In this document: one piece after another, positions 37,691 to 47,414 of the stretch
How the letters are laid out: every line of letters begins with the position of its first letter
How positions within the stretch are numbered: position 1 is the first letter of the stretch
Assembly: GCA_015179125.1 (NCBI GenBank)
Contig: WHVA01000175.1
Span: 1 to 64,000, forward strand
Direction of reading: 5' to 3'
Source of the DNA: Gautieria morchelliformis
Lineage: Eukaryota; Basidiomycota; Agaricomycetes; Gomphales; Gomphaceae
Length of the DNA: 64,000 bases
Program-made: the position numbers and the translations under genes
Notes under the pieces: model-generated
What the model saw: the letters and a program-made list of their open reading frames with translations, nothing else
Told to the model about the DNA's origin: nothing
Databases searched by the model: none

Positions 37691-38110
37691 TGGCTAGCTA
37701 TTAGCCCCGCTGCTACACGTGCGTACTATATACAGGTTTTATACTCTTTGGAACCTGCGGCCTGGCTATATAATAAAGATGCAAGGTTAATAGGTCGGCT
37801 TCTGCTATCGTCCGATTTCAGGCTTCTTCGAAGAACCAAAGCAGTCGGCGTGACACCCAGCCGGCAATCACCAGAGCTATTTCGCAGGCTGGCACTAACC
37901 AGCATGCCGCGGTCTACGGGGCGGCGCCCCTCCCCTCCCCCTACGAAGGTACGTGCAACCGGAAAAGGGAGTAACAGGGAGCCCTCTCTTGCCCCATTGC
38001 TGGCTTCGACCGCGGATCGGGTACACCAACAGCATGGCCCAACAGATCCGTTTTCTGCGCTGAGCTTGCTGCGCAAACTCCTCAACAACACCGCGCGTTC
38101 GCGATACAAG

Positions 38111-39753
38111 ATGACCCCCGAAGAGCACAGACTATCCCTTCACCTGCTGACAGTCATTGAGCCATTCGTCAGCGCGTCTCCAATGAACACAGATGACGCG
38201 CGACGCACGATGACTAGACAACCCAATGAAATCCTGGACATGATCGCGTTTCACATCGACAGCAGGGCGGACCTATTGGCGTTGGCTCTCACCTGTCAGC
38301 GTCTTCGCAACGTTGTACTCCCTCGTCACCTGGAGTACCGGGTTATTCATTGCCGGCCAAGCTCTGAAAAAGTCTGGAGGCACCTTATTACCCACCCCCT
38401 TTTGGCATGCAATGTTCGCCGACTCCAGATCATGGACGAAAGGTCCCGTGACCCAGAGCTTATTCCAACTCGGGTGGCGGAGGAAGATGACATTTCTAGC
38501 TCGGGTATTGAGATGCATGCTGAACAGCAACGTTTGATCGTGGGTGCCCTGGCGCAAATGACCACGTTGGCCTCATTTTCGTGGACATGTAACAACTCCT
38601 TGATTTCTTTTGATGATGTCTCCCCCACATTGTTTACCTGCGACATGCTCAAAGAAGTAGAAATATCCGACAATCTCATGTTTAAAACGCCTGATGGGCA
38701 CCGAGGGGACGCGTCAGAGGTCGATGTCCGTGCCCGCGGAGTGAGTCCCCAGTTTCGCACACTGCGCACACACTTAATGGTCGTTTGAGACCTCCGAGGT
38801 TCCGGACCTGACTTCGGTAGCCATTCGAACCGCCAGAAGCAATTATCGTTCAAACAAGCATCCGTCCCTCGTACGGATTCAAGGCCTGCTTATATCCCAC
38901 TGTCCAAATCTCACAACTCTTCGCATCGGGTATGACCACCGTAGACCTTTTATTCCCCTCGCAGACGAGTTCCTTTCTCTCGGAAGGTGGCCCGGCCTAA
39001 GGACGCTGAGCCTTCAAAACCTTTGGTGTTCAACACATGCTGGTTTTGATGCCGCTGCGAAATTTTTGGCAGCCCATCCACTCGTTGAAACATTGCATTT
39101 TGAGCTTGGACGTGTGCAACTTGATTTGCCACATGGAACGCTCCCCAATTTGAAAGAGTTGATGTGTGCGAGGGAAATCGCTGTAGCGATTTTAACCTGC
39201 CCTCTGAATGACATGGGTGCAGTACGGCCGTTGGAGGTTGTGAAAGGTTTCAAACTCGGCGGGGGTAAGGACGACACACTGTTGAATTGCCTGAAAGGTT
39301 ACCAAGGGTTAAAACGTATCGAACTGCTCTCTTTCAATGAGGTGGACGATGTCCGCAAGTTGGCCAAAGCTGCCCCAAGGATCAATTGGCTGGATGTAGG
39401 CAAGAAGTCATCCAGCCCTGCCAAGGCCAATGCATCTGCCATGCCTAGCGTGGTATGTCTACTATACTTTGAAACTCTCCACTAAGTTTCTCACTGGTGG
39501 GCAGAATGAATGGGCGCCCGTATTATGCGCACTACCAGAGCTATCGACATTCCACGGGGTACACTTCTTCTACGAGTGTACTGATGCTGCATCACATTCC
39601 GATCGTAGCCGCATTAAGAAGAACGACGAGGTCGCATCTATGCTGGCATGGAAGTGTCCAAAGCTGCGAAGAGTCGATTATTGGGACAATTCAGGCAAAG
39701 TGGTCATTCTCGGAGACAGATTAAAGTGGGAGGTAAGGCGGGCGAAGGTATAA
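38111..39753 (+). CDS. F-box protein with leucine-rich-repeat-like C-terminus
   Basis: F-box proteins bring substrates to SCF ubiquitin ligases. Near the N-terminus lies a clear F-box: QPNEILDMIAFHIDSRADLL, then ALALTCQRLRNVVLPRHLEY. The rest has scattered leucine-rich segments (LRTLSLQNLW, LVETLHFELGRV, LKRIELLSFNEV, LRRVDYWDNSG) as in basidiomycete F-box/LRR families. Exons 38111-38740, 38790-39452 and 39505-39753 join in phase 0 to 513 residues; introns are 49 and 52 nt. The frame is open back to 37682, so starts at 37904 (MPRSTGRRPSP) or earlier are possible; I chose MTPEEHRLSL because the residues before it are low-complexity. Substrate unknown. Confidence 0.75.
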
Positions 39754-40230
39754 TAATCGGTAGATTACAGTTGAACATGCGCATTTTAACACGCCACTTG
39801 AACCTACAATAGATTGGTCTTGTTTTTGTCGCAACTCTCAAACTGTAAGCGCCGCGGACCCATTTGTAATACATGATTTGCAGATACTACAAGCCTGTGC
39901 AATTCAAACCCAGCTGGCACATGACTTGCATCATAGCAACCATGGCTGTGCAAGGCTGCATACAAAGTCACACAAAGATGTACAAAGCCAAAACTAGGGT
40001 GCAGGTTTGACAAAGCCTATTGGAGGAATGAACCCTCCAAATGCAACGCTACGACACCAAATAGGTCCCTTGATGTCATAGCGGCTGTGTAGGGCTGTGC
40101 AGGGCAGTGCAAGGCTGTGTATGGCTGTGAAAGGCTGTGTATGGCTGTGAAAGGCTGTGCAAACCAGGGAAGGTGATTGGCTATCTATTTCCAATTTCTT
40201 TGCACAAACACACTGCAATAGTTACGAGGG
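39754..40230. other. Intergenic DNA with a minisatellite
   Basis: No gene seen. The main structure is the 10-bp repeat at 40083-40162. Confidence 0.5.
40083..40162. repeat. Minisatellite, about eight 10-bp units
   Basis: Units of GGCTGTGNNN repeat about eight times; the core GGCTGTG is nearly constant and the last three bases vary (TAG, CAG, TAT, AAA, CAA). A lone related unit is at about 39944. No coding role is evident. Confidence 0.8.
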
Positions 40231-40523
40231 TGTGTTTCAGCAGTGCAAATATTTACATATGACATCACTCGCCTAATAGATAGAAGAACCCCACCTTATG
40301 TAATCCTGTGTATTTTACAATATAAAAGGAGGCCATTCTGACCTCCTTGAATCATCATTCTAGCAATCTAACATCTTCTATCCACATGACCTCGTGTGAC
40401 TTGCATCTTACTAAGCTGCTAATCCCAGCTAGGGTTATTCACTTACTTTAGTGTCTAATTCCTTGTTAAGTAGTTACTTTACTGCTTAGCCACTTGGACT
40501 AATCCTCCGGGTGTAATTCTACA
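40231..40523 (+). repeat. Probable solo LTR
   Basis: A 293-bp stretch starts TGTGTTTC and ends TTCTACA, giving the TGT...ACA ends of an LTR. The flanking five bases are GAGGG and GAGTG, a near-perfect target duplication. A TATAAAAGGA box at 40321 is followed by a short hairpin (AAGGAGG / CCTCCTT), as in an LTR promoter. No partner LTR or internal enzymatic region is seen, so it would be a solo copy. Family unknown, and orientation is inferred from the TATA box. Confidence 0.45.
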
Positions 40524-42149
40524 GAGTGAGTCTGTCAATTGATAGTCTTGCCATTCGCACTCCAATACCCGAGACAATCTGATCAGTCGATTTTCCTGAT
40601 TAGAGACTTTCACAAGTCACTTCTAAAACTCGTTCATCCCTCGTTTTATTGCTGTGCGCTGGTAGATTATCAGGGCAGTCCATTTATCAACTCGCCTGCT
40701 AAGTACATTCCTTTATATTTTGGAATATGCTTGGACCCCGATAGTGTCCTTGAACCTACATTCTTTTAGTTTATTGTTCAGTGCTGCTAAGAAACGCATT
40801 GCCTTCCATCCGTATTAACTTGTACTAGTTTTTGCGTGGATTGCAACCAAGGTACAAATATTAAATTATTTCCGGAGTTGTGCTGCAGCATTGTTTAATA
40901 TTCTTTGAGTCTCGTAAACAACATGTTCTGATAGATTGAAGTGTTAGCAATAACACCAAAGTCTTGAAGGGTTCCAAAACAGCTGAACCCCTCAAGTGGA
41001 GAGGTGCTGGAAAGGAATGAATGGGATGGAAGACAACATCTGTGAGAAGGAAAGCCAAAATAAAAATTGAAAAACCATATGTTGTCATTGCTAGAGGAGG
41101 GTTAATGGTGCGGCTGAATGGCATGTCATTATTGGCTGAGGGAGAACGGTGTGGCTGAGTGGCATGGCAGAAGAGAGCAGTGGCAGAAGGAAACCAAAGT
41201 TACCTGCAATGTGGAAAGGGGAAAGGGGTGGAACGAACAATGGGCACATATGACTGCAAAGGAGATCAAACATCGGAGGGTGCAAGAAGGAACATGGGAA
41301 TACTGGGAGCCCTCACCAATCTGGGTCAATTTCAGTAATTATATGTATGCTATTTCAATGGCTCATGAACACAGTTAATGAGGAATTCTCAGGTTCAAAA
41401 TGCACTGGTTTTTTCCATCTCTTCGATTTCATGGAAAATGACCCAACAGCTTGCACTTTCTGATGAACATGGAGTTGGGGTGGATATTCAAGGCCTGCAA
41501 AACTGTGAGGCCATCTAGATGCAGTTTCCAAGAACCTGGAATACCTTGCCACCTCTGACCGATTGGTAAGTTCCATCAGCAATCCAGCGTGCTCTGTTTC
41601 TCCAGTATCTGCTAACCAGACACTGCCTCACCATTTCACATCACCCTCGCAACTCTCCAAGGGTAGATTGAAATGGACCATCTACTGTTTCAGTTGTGGC
41701 CATATGGAGACGGCTCTGGACATAGCACGAAATGATAGTGCATGGCCTTTGCACCAAGGAAAAGAATGTCCATATTGCATGAATGCATTGTAGGCTGCAT
41801 GGAACAGTTGCAAAATATTAGGCATCATGACGGGACTTACCATTCAGAAGTGTGAAATGATCCTAGGTCTTAGTTAATAATTGCTCACATTGAGGAAAAC
41901 CAAAATGACAAACTCCTTCCTGGGCGGTGAATTTTCTTCTTTCCAGTTCAGCAAGGGCACCCATACACCAGGTATGATGAAAATATCCTAGTCATTCAAC
42001 TGCGAGCCGGAGAATGCACTTAGTGACAGACAAAGTTGAACCGCGACCATGGCAGCAATTTTCAGGATATCTTCTCCACATTTATATTCTTTACAACTGA
42101 AAAGCTGGAAAAGGAGGGTCACGTAAGAAAGATGGTCGGTCTTTCAGTA
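40524..42149. other. Gene-poor AT-rich region
   Basis: Only short open frames; none resembles a known protein. Residual open frames at 41129-41378 and 41563-41793 lack splice partners or motifs. It may include debris of mobile elements or the missing 3' part of the kinesin copy, but I cannot show it. Confidence 0.4.
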
Positions 42150-42800
42150 GCTTACCATCCTCGCTATGGATACCTCAACCGGACATTCAGCTAGCTTCTC
42201 TCCTGCTGGAGTTAATCTACCATCTTCACCAATCATTAGATCAAAGACCTTTTCATTGTAAATCTCTGAATATGATAGCCAAATGGAGTATTCATAGTTT
42301 CCATCGACTTCAACGACTATAGGTGGATTGAGAGAATGCCCGATTTAGTAGGGCATGCTCACTCGTCTCATTTCTGTCCTCAATATCCATTTGCTCGGCA
42401 ACGACGCTGGCCGGAATGCTTTGGTTGGTGTTTACGGATCAAAAGTTTTTGAGACGCGTCAAGTGGAGCGAGGTTGGAGTGTGCACTAGCCAGCGCTTCG
42501 CCGTCATACTCCACTCCAGCTAAATGGACTGGTCGGAACTACTGCAACATCAGTAAGCTACCATTAGCCTCTGTTACATCACATACCGGTGCAGCGTAAG
42601 CCATCCAGACTATTGAATACAACATCGAGCGTTCTTGGCAGCAAGCCGCCTTGCCCTTTACCGCTCCCATCTTGTATAGCACGTCTACCCCGAGTTGGTG
42701 ACACCGTATGCAAACAAAAGACCGTTCTGTCCTTCTAGCGAGTCGCGAACCAGCGGAAGCGCGCCATGGGTATAGAATTCTGCTTGCGGAGTTTCTGGAA
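42150..42800 (-). pseudogene. Decayed kinesin-6-type motor domain
   Basis: On the minus strand, 42800 downward reads ETPQAEFYTHGALPLVRDSL and EGQNGLLFAYGVTNSG, the run-up to the kinesin P-loop in the MKLP/KIF20 (kinesin-6) style. The next codon is TAG where the P-loop lysine should be, and extra bases follow. In another frame GGLLPRTLDVVFNSLDGL continues the motor, and further down EYSIWLSYSEIYNEKVFDLM is the conserved SYxEIYNExVxDLL block. Stops and frame changes in between, plus loss of the nucleotide-binding Lys, make it a pseudogene. I find no convincing N-terminus beyond 42800 and no switch II segment below 42150, so only about a third of a motor domain is left. Confidence 0.75.
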
Positions 42801-43830
42801 GAAAGACAGCATGTGTATGCATGCAGAATGAGTGGATACAGGGCGAAAGCGGGAAGTAGATGGGGATGGGTCAGTCATTTGGACTGCTGTACTCGATAGT
42901 GCAGATAGATGTGGAGTCGAAGTGGGTTCCTCAGAGCTCTGTGGTCAGATGCGAAGGAAGGCCTGTAGCCACTACCGGTAAGTACTCCACGCGTTTTGAA
43001 GAGAACCATCAAACGCCTTGATAGCCTCCAATTCTACGTCTTCTGTGCCTTTCCTTACCGTTCCGTTCTCCCTTCCTACCGACGTACGCATCTTAGTTTA
43101 CAGCTCCAGTTATGTACGGGGACGCTGTCCCCGGAGACGTACAACCAACTCCACGCGTCGATGTTGTCCTAGTCACAATCTCGTCGTCGAACGCATCGTG
43201 CGTATCACGCTGGGACGCCTCGCAAGCCGACGAAGAGCGAAACACTCACTTCCACGTGCTCACACGACATCGGTCGGAACACTGTCAATCTTCAGTCCGG
43301 AACCCGTGCAGACGCCCAAGTCAGGCACAGGCCACAGCCGCCCACGAACGCAAAGGGGGCCAAAGCTCGGAGGGAGGTTTGGGTAAGGAGACGGTGAATG
43401 ACTCTCATCTTCTTGATTCAAATCGAAGCAGATGAGCAACTTTCTTAGGTCAGAACAACGTCAGACATCTGGGTCTGGTTATTGTTCTGTATGGCCGCAA
43501 TGAGTCGAACGGCGGGCGACACTGGGCTTTGCTCTCTCAGTAAAGAGATCATTCCCTTCTCGCCCTTCCCGAAACGATCACTGCAGCCCTGCTGGATGAT
43601 CCCCTGCCGAAGCGTGGCACTCTGTGTGTAGAGAAAGGTTCTCGACATGCGTGTTGTCAACTGTCTCTGGTTTGCTTCGCTGGACTTCAATCCTTCCCGT
43701 GACGGTAACAAACCTGTCTGTCTACGAGGCCAGTGGCGCGATGAATCATGGATGCGATGTCACTGGTCGGATGAGTGCATTTCGTTGAAGTCTAAGACTG
43801 GGCGTTCATGGAATCACTACCGCTTTCACC
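42801..43830. other. Unassigned region
   Basis: Plus-strand frames at 43018-43435 and a minus-strand frame at 43711-43445 (TLRQGIIQQGCSDRFGKGEK) are open but unrecognised. No repeats or RNA genes seen. Confidence 0.35.
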
Positions 43831-43993
43831 GCGCCAAAACACAGTGTTGGCCCCTTCGATAGCCGCTCTCCAAGACTCCCCATGAGTCCTGGTGCTCCTT
43901 GTAAGAATCAAGTTCTTCGTCCGTATTGTCTGCGAGAGCGCCCTTTACCAACAACTTCTCACTTCCGCATCTATCGGGTGGGATAAGCACTCT
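43831..43993 (-). pseudogene. Relic of the REV3 C-terminal region
   Basis: The minus strand here reads, across small frame changes, VLIPP, then IDAEVRS, VKGALADNTDEEL and YRRGQHCVLAR. The intact REV3 gene further along has VLIPPLERVFNLIGADVRSW, VKGAVADHAG and HYQSSHCVLCR in the same order. DNA similarity is visible too (ACTTCTCACTTCCGCAT here against GCTTCTCACATCCGCCC at 47989). About seven residues are missing between the first two segments and the zinc-finger Cys after HCVL is lost. It looks like a small decayed duplicate of the 3' end of REV3, about 3.5 kb from the source. Confidence 0.6.
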
Positions 43994-45119
43994 TCATCTG
44001 GAGTGCTGGGTGGGAGCATCGCGTATGGGCTATTATATGAAGCATTCCTCTGCATGCTGTGGTCAACCTGCCGATCAATGGTCAATGTCACATGTAAGTT
44101 GTACTGGTGAGATACTCGTTTTCTGAATTTCACACAGCATGGCAAATGTGTGTGTTGCACTGCATTCGACACCGCCACGGTTCTGACTGGGTGAGTCTAT
44201 ATATACCTATACATATTCACTGCGGCATGGAGCACCTGTCTCCGCTACTTACTGTGTTTATCTTACTCAATCATGATGTCCCGCATCGTGACCCTTTGTC
44301 AACAAATGGTATACATCGATATTGCGCCCATAGTAGTGGACACTACCATATTTAAGACATCAACTCGCAGATCCTTGTCAGGCCGGTCTAGGCGAACGCC
44401 TCCAGCTGCGAACCGTGCATTTGCCACGATTGGTGACACAGTCTTTCTGATTGTAGTTGCGAGTGGACCGGTCTCGTTCCGGTGACTTCGAACATCCGAG
44501 ATGACGGCACAATCAAGCTTGCTACAGTGGTGTGAAGGACTAAATCGAGGACAGCGTATATGGCGTAGCGCCTCTCACTGCGTCATGGGTTCAAGGTTCA
44601 AGGAGTGTCCAGTATCCTCGATGGTAAGTACTAGATACAGCGGATCCTAGTGTATAATCTTACCCTGAAGCACCGTACTAGTGGTATCACCCTTGCCACG
44701 TATACGCACCATTAACGCATGCTCGGGATTGCCGTTGCCCACGAGGCACTGCAGGATTCTGGATTGAGCAGCAGGCACAGCCACAGCGAGCTGTCAGCTT
44801 AGCATGCCATATGTTAGCACGCTGAGCCCAATCTAATTTCTCGTAACTATTTCATCTCGGGCCAGAACCAACTCGACTTGTCGTCCCCACGCTTAGCGTA
44901 AGGTTGCTGTAACAGGTGTCAGCACCGTCACTCGGAGCTACGTGATGAAATAACTTGAACCTGTGGTGTCTACTCATGACGAAGATGACATGGCCCCCAG
45001 AAGTTCCAGATAGGGCGCTAGAGGACGGACATGCCGTTTTGGCATGGCACATAATTATATGAGCAATAAGTGTCGGAATATTCTCGTTCCCTCCAGACAC
45101 CCATATCTTCAGACTCGAC
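43994..45119. other. Unassigned region upstream of the DUF6533-like gene
   Basis: No supported gene. Several short plus-strand frames (for example 44107-44355) contain hydrophobic residues, and could be debris of another DUF6533-like copy, but no motif supports this. The last bases before 45120 should hold a promoter. Confidence 0.35.
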
Positions 45120-46689
45120 ATGAACGCTGACGTTGAAGCTATCGTCGCCGGTTGTCAGTGATAATTTGTACTAATACCTTCTTCCTATGTAGTCTCACTC
45201 CCTTTGCCTACAGATGCACCTACAAAGTATGGGTCACTTGCTGCGTTTTCCATGCTAGTGTATGACTACGGTCAGTTTCTGACTGTGATCGGCATTATAT
45301 ATTGGTGGATAACGTCCCGATAGCACTTACATTTGATGCGGAGGTACGGCATGTCGTGTTGAGTGACCGAACATTATCGATATTTTGTTACAGGTCGAAT
45401 TCGTGTGGCAGCGTCGCTGGTCTTTCGGGAAGGCCTTATTCATATTCGTATGCCTTCCTTAGAATATCAGGCATATCACAACACTGACAACACGCACATC
45501 AGAATCGTTATTTCGGTTTGCTTTCGCTTCTGTCTTATGTGATCGGTACAGTTTTCATGCGTGGTTCTGCGGATGTAGTGGAGTGGCTGATAATGAACTC
45601 ATTTTGCGCATATCAGCATTTTTTTACAGCGGCGCTCTTTCGATACAGGTGAGAAGGTACTGAATAAAATTCGCCATGTCTAACTTGATATTCCAAAGTT
45701 GTGTGTAACACAGTTTTGCGTGTGTTTATAGGTGTCCTGATGCAGTATTAAAACAAGCTGCCAAAGATTCACCTGGTGGAATGTCACGTCGTAGGTCTAA
45801 ACGCTCTTTACGCATGGGGATCTTGGCACCTCGTGTGGCCTCGAGTCTACATGTCTGCACGATCAACATGTTGATGTAAATGGTCTGTCGCAGAGATGTC
45901 GTAGCTATAGTCGGCGCAGAGAGTACGACAGATCTATCCTAGAGATATATGTATGCGCTGATCTCTATAAATCTAGTTGCTCTCATAATTCGAGTATGTG
46001 CTTCTTCCAAAATCTTTATAACAGAGATTCGCCTTACTGCTTCATTAGGCATACGTAGTTTATGACTGCAATCGACGACTACTTCTCGTTATTATTGCGC
46101 TCGCAATAGCAGCAGGCGTCAGCTCTTCGTTGCTGGTAATCTTAGGGATGTCCAAGAGTGAGTATTTTTCTCATTTCTGTGTGTTTCAGACATCTTATGA
46201 CAATCCAGTTACATTGACGACGGTAAGCGAAACGACAGGCTGCCAAGGCCATGCACCACCACCACTTGAATTTATCTCTTTGATCCCTCCACTTCTTTTC
46301 GAGACGTTTCTCATGTCTCTGATGTTGTACAAAGGCTGGATACTTTATAGGAGCAACACAGGCTTCCAGCTGTTACAGATAATCATTAGAGATAGGTATG
46401 ACCTATTGAATCATCTTTGATTCTGCCAACGCTGATGTTAATATTTAGTCTTCTCTATTTTGGACTGTAGGCGTTTGACCTCGTTATCGTCCCGTGCTTA
46501 CCTGTCACTACCAGCATGCTAATGGTTTTATTAGCGAATTGTGTTCTTTGGGCTGTATCTTCCCGATCACAGTTAGATGTTAAAATTGGTATTAGGTGGG
46601 CCCTGAAATGTTCCCATGAAACGGTGGTCCGCTTGACCGACAGTCCATATTCCACTTTAGTTGGGCGATCGCCATACCATGTGCAATAG
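45120..46689 (+). CDS. DUF6533-like seven-transmembrane protein
   Basis: A basidiomycete-expanded membrane protein family of unknown role. Exon 1 starts MNADVEAIVA. After a 42-nt intron the next exon gives TDAPTKYGSLAAFSMLVYDY; further exons give ALTFDAE, VEFVWQRRWSFGKALFIF, then NRYFGLLSLLSYVIGTVFMR. The order LVYDYxLTFDxEVExVWxxxWxxGKxLFxxNRYFG is the DUF6533 signature and covers helices 1 and 2. Later hydrophobic segments (RRLLLVIIALAIAAGVSSSL, FISLIPPLLFETFLMSLMLY) and the final ILYRSNTGFQLLQIIIRD fit the rest of the 7TM fold. The last exon after about 46448 shows SLLYFGL followed in frame by TAG, then a long protein-like stretch to 46687; either the protein ends at that TAG, the acceptor is the later GACTGTAG, or the gene is decaying. 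Confidence 0.65.
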
Positions 46690-47414
46690 GGAGTCGCCTC
46701 CTTCTCAACATGCGCGAAAGATATTATAAAACGACGATCCTTCGGACCGACATGTCAGAGGAGTGACTCCAGATATCAGGGAAGAACATTGTCTTCGGTG
46801 GCAATATATTGCTCATGACTCATTTGGGAGCACTTTCACTGGCAGGATATGGATCGAGGCCACGGACAAGCGTTTTTCTCAGGCTGCCAGTACTACACCG
46901 GCGCCCTTTCTCACTTGGTATCTCCAGCTGCTTTACAAAAGACCATGGTATCCATAGTACCTTGAATTCATGCAATTGTAACTTGTCACCACAGGATAGC
47001 ACTTAGGTCCATTAGCCCACAATTCGCAATATACTAACTGAGCACCAGTAAGATACTAATCATCTGATGGTCACTGTCACGGACGGTTCCGTGATCCATC
47101 GACGTATACATAGTAATTTCCATGTCAGGTTGGTTTCACGACAGTTGACATGTTCACCTGGATCTGAATCAAACGCTCTAGTTCTGACTGTTCTGTGTTT
47201 TGATCATGAATCGAACGGCGGGTTCTGGCTTGGGGCAATGATTACCATCTTTTGCACTAACTGCTCACCCGGACTCGGAGGAGTGGCACGCTATGCCCTA
47301 GGCTGCATGCTGTATTCTCATCGTTTCCCCTTTGTCGTCTGTCATGTTGCGTATGCTTCCCCCCATGGCAGCACTGTCGCTGCAAGGCATTGTTACTTCC
47401 TGGTGGGGGAAAAT
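46690..47414. other. Intergenic region downstream of REV3
   Basis: Convergent 3' flanks of the DUF6533-like gene and REV3. Plus-strand frames at 46763-46957 and 47067-47420 have no recognisable motif. A short similarity, ATGAATCGAACGGCGGG (47211) against ATGAGTCGAACGGCGGG (43500), may be another trace of the duplication that left the REV3 relic. Confidence 0.4.

Noticed and set aside
39860-40000. Possible tRNA gene (GGGTTTGAATTGC on the minus strand)
   Set aside because: Only a B-box-like string; no cloverleaf or A box found.
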